64,000 bases of DNA from Anabaena azotica FACHB-119 (GTDB lineage Bacteria; Cyanobacteriota; Cyanobacteriia; Cyanobacteriales; Nostocaceae): contig NZ_JACJSG010000010.1 in assembly GCF_014697625.1 (NCBI RefSeq), forward strand, positions 1 to 64,000, written 5' to 3'. Within the stretch, counting starts at the first letter, position 1, and every line of letters begins with the position of its first letter. Shown here one piece after another: positions 26,011 to 34,547 of the stretch. The notes under the pieces are model-generated. The model made no database searches and was not told where the DNA came from. It saw only the letters and a list, made by a program, of their open reading frames with translations. Made by a program: the position numbers and the translations under genes.

Positions 26011-26406
26011 GATTTTTGCTTCTCACGCAAGTACAGCCAAGGCATAAATTTGTCCCCCTAACGAGTAGCCTTAATTGGAGTAGCTTTATGTCTGAGAATA
26101 AGAGAAAAACATGAGGAACTCGTGAGGAAGCCAGTTATCAGTTGACAGTTATCAGTTATCAGTTGACAGGTGACAGGTGACAGGTGACAGGTGACAGTTA
26201 TCAGTTATCAGTTATCAGTTATCAGTTATCAGTTGACAGTTGTTCTCCCCAATCCCTCATCTCCCCCCTCTCCCCCCACTCCCTCATCTCCCCCATCTCC
26301 CTCATCTCCCCCATCTCCCCCCAATCCCTCATCTCCCCCATCTCCCTCATCTCCCTCATCTCCCCCCACTCCCTCATCTCCCCCATCTCCCCCCAGTCCC
26401 CAGTCC
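26011..26406. repeat. Large STRR cluster
   Basis: TTATCAGTTATCAG and GACAGGTGACAG units (26130-26240) are followed by about 140 bp of CCCTCATCTCCCCCATCTCC units (26255-26400) that run up to the stop codon of the cytosine deaminase gene. The units keep several reading frames open, and the resulting Pro/Ser or Gly/Asp peptides are not genes. Confidence 0.9.
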
Positions 26407-26838
26407 CTATTTCCCAATATCCTCATTCCACAATTCAGGATTAGTTGCAATAAACTCACTCATCATCTGTTCGCATTCATCCAAATCCAAATCAATCACT
26501 TCCACACCGTGAGACACCATAAAATCTTTAGCACCGGGGAAAGTGCGAGATTCGCCGACAATTACCTTTTTAATTCCAAATTGCACCACAGCCCCAGCGC
26601 ACAAATAACACGGCATTAAGGTTGAATATAAAGTAGTACCTCTGTAGCTGCCAACTCTCCCCGCATTACGGAGACAATCGATTTCGGCATGAGTTACAGG
26701 ATCACCATCTTGTACACGCTTGTTGTGTCCTCTGCCGAGAAGTTTACCATCCTTGACAAGAACCGAACCGATAGGAATTCCCCCTTCTTGTCTACCTTGT
26801 TTGGCTTCTTGAATAGCAGCCTGCATAAATTCATCCAT
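26407..26838 (-). CDS. Cytosine deaminase, yeast FCY1-like zinc enzyme
   Basis: I start at ATG 26838 (MDEFMQAAIQEA), because AGGAGA lies seven bases upstream; an ATG six codons earlier overlaps the neighbouring gene's start. The ~143-residue CDA-fold protein has H50-A-E52 (VTHAEIDCLRNAGR) and C77-x2-C80 (TLMPCYLCAGAVVQFGI) for the catalytic zinc. Its ending NPELWNEDIGK closely parallels the C-terminus of yeast cytosine deaminase. This argues for cytosine (or creatinine/methylcytosine-like) deamination rather than guanine or tRNA adenosine. The gene is divergent from a nucleoside hydrolase, which would supply free bases. Its 3' end abuts STRR DNA. Confidence 0.87.
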   Translation of the reverse strand: MDEFMQAAIQEAKQGRQEGGIPIGSVLVKDGKLLGRGHNKRVQDGDPVTHAEIDCLRNAGRVGSYRGTTLYSTLMPCYLCAGAVVQFGIKKVIVGESRTFPGAKDFMVSHGVEVIDLDLDECEQMMSEFIATNPELWNEDIGK

Positions 26839-26854
26839 ATTTTTATCTCCTAAC

Positions 26855-27778
26855 ATGACAAAACAACTCGTATTAATGGATCACGATGGCGGTGTAGATG
26901 ATTATCTAGCAACTATGCTGCTGTTGACGATGGATCATATTCAACTGCTTGGCGTTGTCGTCACACCAGCTGATTGCTATGTCCAACCCGCCGTTAGTGC
27001 TACAAGAAAAATTATCGATTTGATGGGATTCTCTCACATACCAGTAGCAGAGAGTACAGTACGCGGTATTAATCCTTTCCCTCAGTTGTATCGTCGTGAT
27101 TCATTTATTGTTGACCATCTGCCAATTCTCAACCAAAACGATACGATTCAAACCCCTTTATTGGCAGAAACAGGTCAAGATTTCATGGTAAGAATCTTGA
27201 GGGAAGCACCAGCACCAGTCACCTTGATGGTAACAGGGCCATTAACAACAGTTGCGATCGCCTTAGACAAAGCACCAGATATAGAAGCCAAAATTGACAA
27301 AATTGTTTGGATGGGTGGCGCTTTGAATGTTCCTGGTAATGTGGAAAAAAGTTTAGAAGCGGGACAAGATGGTTCCGCCGAATGGAATGTGTATTGGGAT
27401 GCAGTTTCCGCCGCCAGGGTATGGCAAACCCAAATTCAAATTATTATGTGTCCCTTAGATATAACTAATAATGTACCTGTGACATCGGATGTTGTCTACA
27501 AAATGGGAAAGCAACGTCATTATCCCATTTCCGATTTAGCCGGACAATGTTATGCCTTAGTAATTCCCCAAGATTATTATTTTTGGGATGTATTAGCCAC
27601 CGCTTATTTAGGACACCCAGAATTTTATCAACTACGCGAATGGGAAACAGAAATTATCACCACAGGTTTAAGTCAAGGACGGACTAAAGTTGTCCCCGGT
27701 GGACGCAAAATTTTAGCTATGGATCAAGTAGATAAAGAGGCTTTTTATTCGTACATTTTGCAGCAATGGGCTAGATAA
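26855..27778 (+). CDS. Inosine-uridine-type nucleoside hydrolase
   Basis: This 307-residue nucleoside hydrolase splits ribonucleosides into base and ribose. The Ca2+-binding aspartate cluster is D9-H-D11-GGV-D15-D16 near the N-terminus, the segment SAEWNVYWD corresponds to the conserved E-x-N-x-x-x-D, and DITNNVPVT to the substrate loop. The usual catalytic HD near the C-terminus appears as YFWDVLATAYL, so the histidine of classes I/II is replaced by tryptophan. It starts 16 bp from the divergent cytosine deaminase. Together they would turn cytidine into cytosine and then uracil plus ammonia. ATG 26855 is the only sensible start. Confidence 0.85.
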   Translation: MTKQLVLMDHDGGVDDYLATMLLLTMDHIQLLGVVVTPADCYVQPAVSATRKIIDLMGFSHIPVAESTVRGINPFPQLYRRDSFIVDHLPILNQNDTIQTPLLAETGQDFMVRILREAPAPVTLMVTGPLTTVAIALDKAPDIEAKIDKIVWMGGALNVPGNVEKSLEAGQDGSAEWNVYWDAVSAARVWQTQIQIIMCPLDITNNVPVTSDVVYKMGKQRHYPISDLAGQCYALVIPQDYYFWDVLATAYLGHPEFYQLREWETEIITTGLSQGRTKVVPGGRKILAMDQVDKEAFYSYILQQWAR

Positions 27779-27831
27779 TATAGCAGTAGCCACATAGGTT
27801 AGGACATTGATGAATCACAAAATCTTTGTAG
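27779..27831. repeat. Dispersed repeat R3 (TAGCAGTAGCCACATAGGTTAG)
   Basis: The sequence TAGCAGTAGCCACATAGG, then TTAGGACATTGATGAATCACAAAATCTTT recurs inverted at 31087-31136 and 40107-40142 (part), and direct at 60731-60782 with few changes. It is non-coding. Confidence 0.8.
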
Positions 27832-28214
27832 TAAGCAGGTCTTGAACCTATGAAAGGGGTGTAGGGGGAAGGGTGTAGGGTGTAGGGAACCCCATAATTA
27901 AATAATGGGGTTTCAAATAAGGACACTGTATTTCTCGCAAGTTTCTTGTCTCGAAATACATCTTTTTTTCTGTTTCCATATTTAAAAATAGAGAGAAGTC
28001 AGATCGCCGATTTCCGGCGATCTGAACTTCGGAGGGCAAGGAAGCTTGTAGGGTGTGGAATTGCGTTTTCCCCTACACCCTACACCCCACAACCCACACC
28101 CTGTTCTCGGTCACCTGTCCCCTGTCACCTTTCCCCTGCCATATCAATTAAAAATTAAAAAAGGTGGGCATTGCCCACCCTACAGTTGTCCATAAATCAA
28201 ATCTGATTCCTATT

Positions 28215-28334
28215 GACCTGGCAAGACTAAACTTGTGCATTAGCCAACAATCTAACATCTGCGTTTATCTGCGTCCATCTGCGTTCAATTTTTTTCCAAT
28301 CTAATGCCACATTTTAGTCTTGACACGCCACTAC
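28215..28334. repeat. Dispersed repeat R2, single copy
   Basis: CTGGCAAGACTAAACTTGTG at the left and CACATTTTAGTCTTGACACG at the right are imperfect inverted ends. The interior carries the CTGCGTTTATCTGCGTCCAT unit. Related elements: three head-to-tail copies at 36477-36842 and one at 52546-52800. Confidence 0.75.
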
Positions 28335-28363
28335 AATTTAAGGTTTACTTTATAAATAATCTC

Positions 28364-29116
28364 TTACTGTGCTGTATAACCACCATCAATCGCAACAGAT
28401 TGACCAGTAATAAAGCTAGCGCCATCTGAACAAAGCCAAATCACGCTCTTTGCTATTTCTTCTGATTGACCCAATCGACCAATAGGATGTAAAGTAGCCA
28501 ACTTAGTCTTACCTTCTTCATTAAAAACACGATTTATCAGATCAGTTTCAATAACAGCAGGACAGACGCAATTTATTCGGATATTGTCTTTAGCATGTTC
28601 TAAAGCTAGTGTTTTGGTTAAACCAATCACACCATGCTTGCTAGCAGTGTAAATAGAAGCGTTAGGAAAACCAATCAGTCCAGCTATAGAAGCATTATTG
28701 ACAATGACACCGCCACCTTGCTTTAACATTTGTAATATCTGATATTTCATGGACAGCCAAACTCCTTTGAGATTGGTATCAATAGTCAGATCCCACATTT
28801 CCTCTGTTTGTTCAATTCCGGGAGCGTATTGTCCCTCAGTGCCAGCATTATTAAAGGCATAATCAATTTGACCATAAACGGCAACTGTTTTCTCAATTAA
28901 ATTTTCAATTTGCACAGCTTGAGTGACATCAGTTTGGATAAAAATAGCTGTACCGCCATGATCTTGAATTAGTGAAACTGTTTCTTCACTCTCTTTAACT
29001 CGACGGCTAGCAATTACTACCTTTGCGCCTTGTCGAGCAAATTCTAAAGCAGTTGCGCGACCAATACCTGAACTGCCACCTGTAATTAATACAACTTTGT
29101 TCAAAAACTCTGGCAT
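28364..29116 (-). CDS. SDR-family oxidoreductase, tandem copy 1
   Basis: The 250-residue classical short-chain dehydrogenase has the cofactor loop TGGSSGIGRA (12-21), NNAG (89-92), catalytic S143 (NNASIAG), Y156 and K160 (YTASK). R38 after the second strand (ASRRVK) suggests NADP(H) preference. It is a glucose-1-dehydrogenase-like SDR with unknown substrate. It has an almost identical neighbour at 29371-30123; by my count about 37 of 250 residues differ, with 16 of them in the substrate loop 187-211. The upstream 130 bp are duplicated too, so the copies arose by tandem duplication. Confidence 0.88.
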   Translation of the reverse strand: MPEFLNKVVLITGGSSGIGRATALEFARQGAKVVIASRRVKESEETVSLIQDHGGTAIFIQTDVTQAVQIENLIEKTVAVYGQIDYAFNNAGTEGQYAPGIEQTEEMWDLTIDTNLKGVWLSMKYQILQMLKQGGGVIVNNASIAGLIGFPNASIYTASKHGVIGLTKTLALEHAKDNIRINCVCPAVIETDLINRVFNEEGKTKLATLHPIGRLGQSEEIAKSVIWLCSDGASFITGQSVAIDGGYTAQ

Positions 29117-29256
29117 ATAAACTCACTTTTCCCTAATTGAAATAAACTTAATTGACCAAAAAGATGTTCTACAACATAACAAAAATTAGATGTTGACCAT
29201 CAGAAAATTCTGCTGAAATATCTGCTCAAATTGCTAGTAAGATATCAAGCACAATA

Positions 29257-29356
29257 GTAGGGTGCGTCAGATGTAGAAAATCCTTGAATGTGTACGAAAT
29301 TATTGAGACTGACGCACCCTACAGTTAGTTTGATTATGAAACTTGCGTAAGTCCTA
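29257..29356. repeat. Dispersed repeat R1, copy 2, between the two SDR genes
   Basis: Ends GTAGGGTGCGTCAG (29257-29270) and CTGACGCACCCTAC (29309-29322) plus the right extension up to AAGTCCTA. It sits between the duplicated upstream region of SDR copy 1 and the 3' end of SDR copy 2. The corresponding place upstream of copy 2 lacks it, so it entered after or during the duplication. Confidence 0.85.
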
Positions 29357-29370
29357 TTGAAAATTAAAAC

Positions 29371-30123
29371 TTACTGTGCTGTATAACCACCATCAATCGC
29401 AATAGATTGACCAGTAATAAAGCTAGCGCCATCTGAACAAAGCCAAATCACGTTCTTTGCTATTTCTTCTGATTTACCTAATCGACCAATAGGATGTGCA
29501 GATTTGATTTGACTCGTACCTTCTTCAGTCCAAAAACGAGTTAGCATATCAGTTTCTACACCACCAGGACAGACACAATTTATTCGGATATTGTCTTTAG
29601 CGTGTTCTAAAGCTAGTGTTTTGGTTAAACCAATCACGCCATGCTTGCTAGCAGCATAAATTGAACCATTAGGAAAACCAACCATTCCAGCTACAGAAGC
29701 ATTATTGACAATGACACCGCCACCTTGCTTTAACATTTGTAATATCTGATATTTCATTGACAGCCAAACTCCTTTGAGATTGGTATTAATAATCAGATCC
29801 CATATTTCCTCTGTTTGTTCAATTCCAAGATTTCGAGTTCCCGCAGTGCCAGCATTATTAAAGGCATAATCAATCTGACCATAAACGGTAACTGTTTTCT
29901 CAATTAAATTTTCAATTTGCACAGCTTGAGTTACATCAGTTTGGATAAAAATAGCTGTACCGCCATTATCTTGAATTAGTGAAACTGTTTCTTCACCCTC
30001 TTTAACTCGACGGCTAGCAATTACTACCTTTGCTCCTTGTCGAGCAAATTCTAAAGCAGTTGCGCGACCAATACCTGAATTACCTCCTGTAATTAATACA
30101 ACTTTGTTCAAAAACCCTGGCAT
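29371..30123 (-). CDS. SDR-family oxidoreductase, tandem copy 2
   Basis: This is the paralogue of the gene at 28364-29116, with the same length and the same catalytic set: TGGNSGIGRA, NNAG (89-92), S143, Y156, K160. Residues 94-99 and 187-211 differ strongly from copy 1 (for example CPGGVETDMLTRFWTEEG against CPAVIETDLINRVFNEEG). The cofactor site is therefore conserved while the substrate pocket has diverged. The leader before the ATG (ATATAAACTCACTTTTCCC on the plus strand) is the same as in copy 1, so regulation may still be shared. Confidence 0.88.
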   Translation of the reverse strand: MPGFLNKVVLITGGNSGIGRATALEFARQGAKVVIASRRVKEGEETVSLIQDNGGTAIFIQTDVTQAVQIENLIEKTVTVYGQIDYAFNNAGTAGTRNLGIEQTEEIWDLIINTNLKGVWLSMKYQILQMLKQGGGVIVNNASVAGMVGFPNGSIYAASKHGVIGLTKTLALEHAKDNIRINCVCPGGVETDMLTRFWTEEGTSQIKSAHPIGRLGKSEEIAKNVIWLCSDGASFITGQSIAIDGGYTAQ

Positions 30124-30549
30124 ATAAACTCACTTTTCCCTAATTGAACTAAAATTATTTAACCCCAAAAAGTTGTTCTACAACATAACAAAAGTTAGAT
30201 GTTTACTATAAGAAAATTCTGCTGAAACATCTGCTCAAATTGCTAACAAGATATCAAGAATAGATAGAATAATTGTTGGCACTACACTACTAAGTCAATT
30301 AATAGGGAGTTTAAAAAAATCAGGACTTAAGCAACTGGCACTTGGGGTAGGGTGCGTCAAGTCGCTTCTCTACGAGACGCTACGCGAACGCTCCAATTCA
30401 AAATTCAAAATTCACGCATTACAATCCCCATAAATAAATTTAGGCGGCTCAAGACAAGGAATTTTTTGCCTTGTGCTTACGCATCTCAGCAAAATTGTTT
30501 CTACATTGTCCATAAATAAATTTAGGGGCTTGTATCCTTTTCATCTTCG

Positions 30550-30640
30550 GTCAGATGTGGAAAATCCTTGAATGTCTACGAAATTATTGGGGCTGACACA
30601 GCCTACAGTTAGTTTGATTATGACAATTGGGTAAGTCCTA
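30550..30640. repeat. Dispersed repeat R1, copy 3 (left end lost)
   Basis: It begins within the left arm (GTCAGATGTGGAAAATCCTT) and is otherwise like the other R1 copies; the right arm is mutated (CTGACACAGCCTAC). It lies inside the larger candidate element 30323-30640 whose right end it shares. Confidence 0.75.
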
Positions 30641-30830
30641 AAAATAATTATTCCATCATTAAAAACTTTTATAAAGTGATATAAATATCACTTCATTAGC
30701 CTTTAAAACGAATTTAATTGAAAATGGGCAATAAGGCAACAGAATTTATACTGATACCAATTCTCTATAAAGTTGCAGCAAATAAATAATGTAGAGACTA
30801 TTATGGCAATCTCTACAAATCAAGTCCGGC

Positions 30831-31018
30831 TAACGGGACTTAGACAAAACGTAGCCAGAAAAACTACTCAAATGTATACACAGAAGGAATTTGACATCGT
30901 TTTGACTAATTTCTTGCTATATCTGGGTTTCAAGCATTTTTGAGCCTGTGGTGTATTTTCCTTGTCCTGTATGGGTTTGAGGTTTATTTCTGCCTCAAAA
31001 ATGTTTAAGTCCCGCTAA
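30831..31018. mobile_element. MITE-like element with ends TAACGGGACTTA / TAAGTCCCGCTA
   Basis: The ends 30831-30850 and 30998-31018 are imperfect inverted repeats of about 18 bp. The interior is non-coding. No clear target duplication was found. Confidence 0.5.
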
Positions 31019-31221
31019 TTACTGACGATATATAGCAGGGGAGAGGTGATAGGTTACAGGGGACAGGCAAGAGAAAGCCCTTGCAGTAAAGATTTGATGA
31101 TTCCTCATTGTCCTAACCTATGTGGCTACTGCTATAGTTACTTTAATAGGTAATGGGTAATAGTAAAAAACAATTACCAATTCCTAAGATATAATAAGTA
31201 TTTAAGCGGACATAATATTAC

Positions 31222-32088
31222 CTATTTCTGCGCCCTATAAACTGGAGTTGGCTGACGATAAGTATTCAGTAATTGCTGAAATTTATCAAAATCAAAACTC
31301 AAGGGATCTACTCTTTGGTTGGAACGGTCTACCGCTTTATGGGTGGTGATGCGGTCTTCTGGTACTTGACTTTGAGCTATTAACCAAGCTAGAGAATTAT
31401 ATTGTGCTTCCGTGTAACCACTATGAGATTTTAAGAAATTATTGCCCCTGCCATCTGGTGGAGTTTCCAAAGAAACATGATAAGCAAAGTTATTTACAGA
31501 TGGTGGTAAGTTAGGATTAGTTTGCACGGTTTCGGCTCCATCTGTCCCCTCAAAAACTGAGTTAGCAGCACCAAATGCCCGCTTTTCTGGAGGTACTAAA
31601 TATAAAACCGTTCCATCTAATTTAATGATGGCATGATAACTTGCTTGGACGTTCTCATCTGTATGAGGTGTTTGAAAGAAGTTAACCGCGCTAGCAGCAG
31701 AATTACTAGTTTCGTGAATAACTATAATTGGTTGATTATTTACAGGTATACCATTAACATCTTGAGCAAATCTTTCACCATAATTGCTGGGATCTACCGC
31801 CGCAATTTCTAATCTGGGTTTATACTTATCAAAAGCTAGAGTAGTTGCATATTTACCAACAGCCTGATTTTTTGGCGCTGGGGGTTTAATGATATTTACT
31901 GCTTGATTTTTTTGACTTGTGAATGAATGGACTTGAATTTGGGGATATTGTCGCCAAGTTGTATCTGACGTTGATGTTGCTGCGCCCTGGGGTAACTGTC
32001 TAGCCTTGCCAACTAGTAACGCCAATATCAAAGCGGCTAACATCAGAAAAATGAGCGTAACTCTGGTAGCCCAGTCACGAAAATTCAT
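31222..32088 (-). CDS. Membrane-anchored N-acetylmuramoyl-L-alanine amidase (Amidase_2/PGRP fold)
   Basis: The 288-residue protein begins with a signal anchor (about 8-28, VTLIFLMLAALILALLVG), so the enzyme faces the periplasm. The amidase domain covers about 118-270. Zinc ligands and catalytic residues by comparison with AmpD-type enzymes are H125 (IVIHETSNS), H250 (ITTHKAVDRSN) and D261 (RVDP); YHAIIKLDG and FAYHVSLET complete the fold. It cuts the bond between MurNAc and L-Ala, giving free stem peptides. It is the last gene of a four-gene minus-strand group whose first two genes handle D-Glu/L-Glu, so cell-wall peptide recycling is a sensible common theme. Confidence 0.87.
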   Translation of the reverse strand: MNFRDWATRVTLIFLMLAALILALLVGKARQLPQGAATSTSDTTWRQYPQIQVHSFTSQKNQAVNIIKPPAPKNQAVGKYATTLAFDKYKPRLEIAAVDPSNYGERFAQDVNGIPVNNQPIIVIHETSNSAASAVNFFQTPHTDENVQASYHAIIKLDGTVLYLVPPEKRAFGAANSVFEGTDGAETVQTNPNLPPSVNNFAYHVSLETPPDGRGNNFLKSHSGYTEAQYNSLAWLIAQSQVPEDRITTHKAVDRSNQRVDPLSFDFDKFQQLLNTYRQPTPVYRAQK

Positions 32089-32206
32089 TATTTTATACTT
32101 AAAATGCTGCCTTAACTAATATTAATATACTTATCTTTGTATAAAGTTGGCTAATATCTTTCCTCACCCCTCCGCGCCAACCTCTGCGAACCTCCGCGTT
32201 AAGAAA

Positions 32207-33466
32207 TTATGACTTAATACCCTTAAACCGTTCCTTGGCGTGAGCAAAAGCTTCCTGCATCACAGACTGAATCTTTTGCGGATCAGGCTTATTACCACCC
32301 ATTAAATCACCAAAGTAGACGCAGGCTGTTTCCCCTAAAGACCAAGTGTAGGCTGCTGCCCAAGAGGCGGCGATCGCACTCCCAAATCCTGGTACAAATT
32401 TAACTAACTCCCTACCTATAGCTTGGGCTAAAAACCCCCCGGCGATCGCACTCACAATTCCCCCAGCTTGAGATGGTGTGACTGTTTGACCGTATAATTT
32501 TCCTAACATTGTCACCATCGATACTTGCAAAGCTGTCAGCACTGGCATGGTAGCAAATGGCAATGGTACAGCCGCCAATGCCGCCGCCATCACCGCAAAG
32601 GATAAGGTGTAACGCCTGCCAATATCCCGGTAGAGATTGCCTAATTTCTCACCCGCTTGCTTATCTAATAACTGATAAATAGCTTTAGCTTCTGCTTCTG
32701 GCAGGAGTTCAGCCAGACTATCCCTGAGTGCATCTAAACCGTAAAATACCGGATTATAACCATCTTCCTCTAAAGTAAAATCAATGAGAATGGCACGGTC
32801 ATAAACTCCCGCAAAAGCTGCTTGTATTGCCGCAAAAGCCCGGCTAACTTCTTCATAATTTGGCGGATAAGCTGGATGATCCTCTACATCAGGGGGATAA
32901 ACTTCATGTAAACAAGTGACAGCCAGTAAACAAGGTATCTCTGGGTACTTCTGACGTAAATTTTGAGCAATTTGCCGTAGGGTATCAGTAGCAAAGTCAT
33001 CAATTTTCACTGTCAAAATCAAGACTCTGGCGCGTCCGCTTTTTTCCTTCAAGTCCCCGACTAATTCCTGAATAACTCCCTGGGTTTCCTGGTTGATATC
33101 ACCTAAACCCACCGTATCAGTAAAAACCAATAACGGCAGGTCATTAGATGGATAGGCATAGCGTTGGGTGTGTTGGGTGTGGGGACGAAAGCCTTGTCCG
33201 ACAATTTCCGCAGAAACTCCCGTCAGTCCGCGTACAATCGAACTTTTACCAGCTTGTGGCTTACCTAGTAGTAAAGCCTCTGTAGTTGGCAGTTCCTGAC
33301 GCACCTTGTCCAGAATATCAGCAACTTCCGCCTCACTCACACTGAACCACTGGACAAACTTCTGTGAAACCTGTTCCACGGGTAATATCTGCACTAAACT
33401 ATCTGTTGCCTTTTGCCAGACACCAGTAACACGTTCTGCCCAAGAATTATCGCCTCGCCTAGTCAT
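32207..33466 (-). CDS. Dynamin/Era-like GTPase with C-terminal DUF697-type membrane domain
   Basis: The 419-residue protein has a P-loop GKPQAGKSS (68-76) and a G3 motif DTVGLGD (117-123). Strand LLAVTCLHEVYPPD stands where T/NKxD is expected, so the guanine-specificity motif is not canonical. From about 285 on there is an amphipathic/hydrophobic region (SFAVMAAALAAVPLPFATMPV, then AIAGGFLAQAIGRELVKFVPG) like the DUF697/YcjF family. It is probably a membrane-bound GTPase of unknown role. It lies between the amidase and the DUF1611 gene on the same strand, with spacings of 118 and 34 bp. Confidence 0.8.
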   Translation of the reverse strand: MTRRGDNSWAERVTGVWQKATDSLVQILPVEQVSQKFVQWFSVSEAEVADILDKVRQELPTTEALLLGKPQAGKSSIVRGLTGVSAEIVGQGFRPHTQHTQRYAYPSNDLPLLVFTDTVGLGDINQETQGVIQELVGDLKEKSGRARVLILTVKIDDFATDTLRQIAQNLRQKYPEIPCLLAVTCLHEVYPPDVEDHPAYPPNYEEVSRAFAAIQAAFAGVYDRAILIDFTLEEDGYNPVFYGLDALRDSLAELLPEAEAKAIYQLLDKQAGEKLGNLYRDIGRRYTLSFAVMAAALAAVPLPFATMPVLTALQVSMVTMLGKLYGQTVTPSQAGGIVSAIAGGFLAQAIGRELVKFVPGFGSAIAASWAAAYTWSLGETACVYFGDLMGGNKPDPQKIQSVMQEAFAHAKERFKGIKS

Positions 33467-33500
33467 CGCAATTAATTATTGAGGTACACCCATATCTATT

Positions 33501-34547
33501 CTAATTCTGCATCACCGCATCTAATAAAACATCAGCACCAAAGCGGACGACATCAGTGCAAGGTAAACCAGTTTCTGCTATTGTTTGGGCGATCGCCTCT
33601 TGTGCTGCATCCTCATCTAAATGGGCAGTATTCAAAGCTATACCCACCACCGGCACAGTCCCAAAAGCCCCACCCGCACTAGCCACAGTTTCATACAGGT
33701 GAATTACTTGCGGTAATGGTGGTATGGGTACATGAGGATTATTCTTATTGTGGGTTTGTCCAGCACGGTGTACCAGCAGTAATTGCGTAGCTTGGGAACC
33801 CCGAATTAGAGGTAAGGTAGCAGTAGAACCAGGATGCAGTAAGGAACCTTGCCCCTCAATATGCAGAATGTCATAGTCTTTGCCGTAGCGCATCACCATC
33901 TGTTCCACCGCACCCGCAGCAAAATCTACCCGCACCGCATCCAAGGCTATACCATCCCCTGCCAACATCACCCCAGTTTGCCCAGTAGCCAAAAACTGAG
34001 AACGCAAACCCCGCAACTTAGATGCCCGATGTAATTCTATACTGGTGGACATCTTCCCTATTGCCATATCTGTCCCCACCGTCAACACCCGCCGACAGGG
34101 GAGAGTCCGCGCCGCCGCACTAGCCACTTCTAAATTAGGCGGTTCTTTACGGACATCCCAAATTAATTGTCCAGGTTGGAGAAGGGCATTTAATTCGGGG
34201 ATATTTGCCAAGGGTGTGTGTAAACCATTCACCAAAGACATCCCAGCCCCTAACGCCGTTTTCAATTCTATCCAGTAATCTTCAGGTATCGCCCCACCTT
34301 TTGGGGCAATACCAATAACTAAAACTTGGGGCTGGTATTGTAAAGCATCTGCCACCGACTCTACAATCGGTACATCACGCTGAATCCCCGTAATTTCCCT
34401 CAAAGATTTACCCGCCGCATCACGGTCAATGACAGCAACAATAGGGTATTCACTGTAGCGTAAAAGTGCTAACCCTGTTTTGCCAACAGTTCCAGTAGTT
34501 CCTTCATGTAGCAAAATTGCTACTCGTTGATTAAGTGGCAGATGCAC
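33501..34547 (-). CDS. DUF1611 protein (DgcN-like)
   Basis: This 348-residue member of DUF1611 has an N-terminal Rossmann-like domain (VAILLHEGTTGTVGKTGLAL, VAVIDRDAAGKSL) and a C-terminal P-loop domain with VLTVGTDMAIGKMSTSIEL and LHIEGQGSLLHPG. Members of this family that are paired with an enolase-superfamily epimerase have been described as DgcN, an enzyme of D-glutamate use that works with DgcA. Here the gene overlaps the epimerase gene by 17 bp, the same pairing, so I infer a shared D-Glu pathway. The older family label (putative NAD-dependent protein) gives no function. Confidence 0.8.
   Translation of the reverse strand: MHLPLNQRVAILLHEGTTGTVGKTGLALLRYSEYPIVAVIDRDAAGKSLREITGIQRDVPIVESVADALQYQPQVLVIGIAPKGGAIPEDYWIELKTALGAGMSLVNGLHTPLANIPELNALLQPGQLIWDVRKEPPNLEVASAAARTLPCRRVLTVGTDMAIGKMSTSIELHRASKLRGLRSQFLATGQTGVMLAGDGIALDAVRVDFAAGAVEQMVMRYGKDYDILHIEGQGSLLHPGSTATLPLIRGSQATQLLLVHRAGQTHNKNNPHVPIPPLPQVIHLYETVASAGGAFGTVPVVGIALNTAHLDEDAAQEAIAQTIAETGLPCTDVVRFGADVLLDAVMQN

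Larger units (their letters stand above)
27779..28363. other. Intergenic region made of several repeats
   Basis: In order: an R3 repeat copy (27779-27831), GGTGTAGGGTGTAGGG units and their inverse CCCTACACCCTACACCC (27855-28105) with a small AACCCCAT...ATGGGGTT hairpin, GTCCCCTGTCACC units, a GGTGGGCATTGCCCACC palindrome (about 28163-28179), and an R2 element (28215-28334). I see no gene. Confidence 0.7.
30124..31221. other. 1.1-kb gene-free region with nested MITE-like elements
   Basis: The region contains (a) the part of the SDR upstream sequence that is duplicated (to about 30255). (b) A possible element at 30323-30640 with imperfect ends AGGACTTAAGCAACTGGCA / TGACAATTGGGTAAGTCCT, which includes R1 copy 3. 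(c) A GTAGAGA...TCTCTAC hairpin at 30791-30816. (d) An element at 30831-31018 with ends TAACGGGACTTAGACA / TGTTTAAGTCCCGCTA. (e) An inverted R3 copy (31087-31136). No protein gene is apparent. Confidence 0.6.

Noticed and set aside
26184..26620. Open frames rich in Pro/Ser/Leu or Gly/Asp
   Set aside because: The CTCATCTCCCC repeat leaves all frames open; there is no start context or domain.
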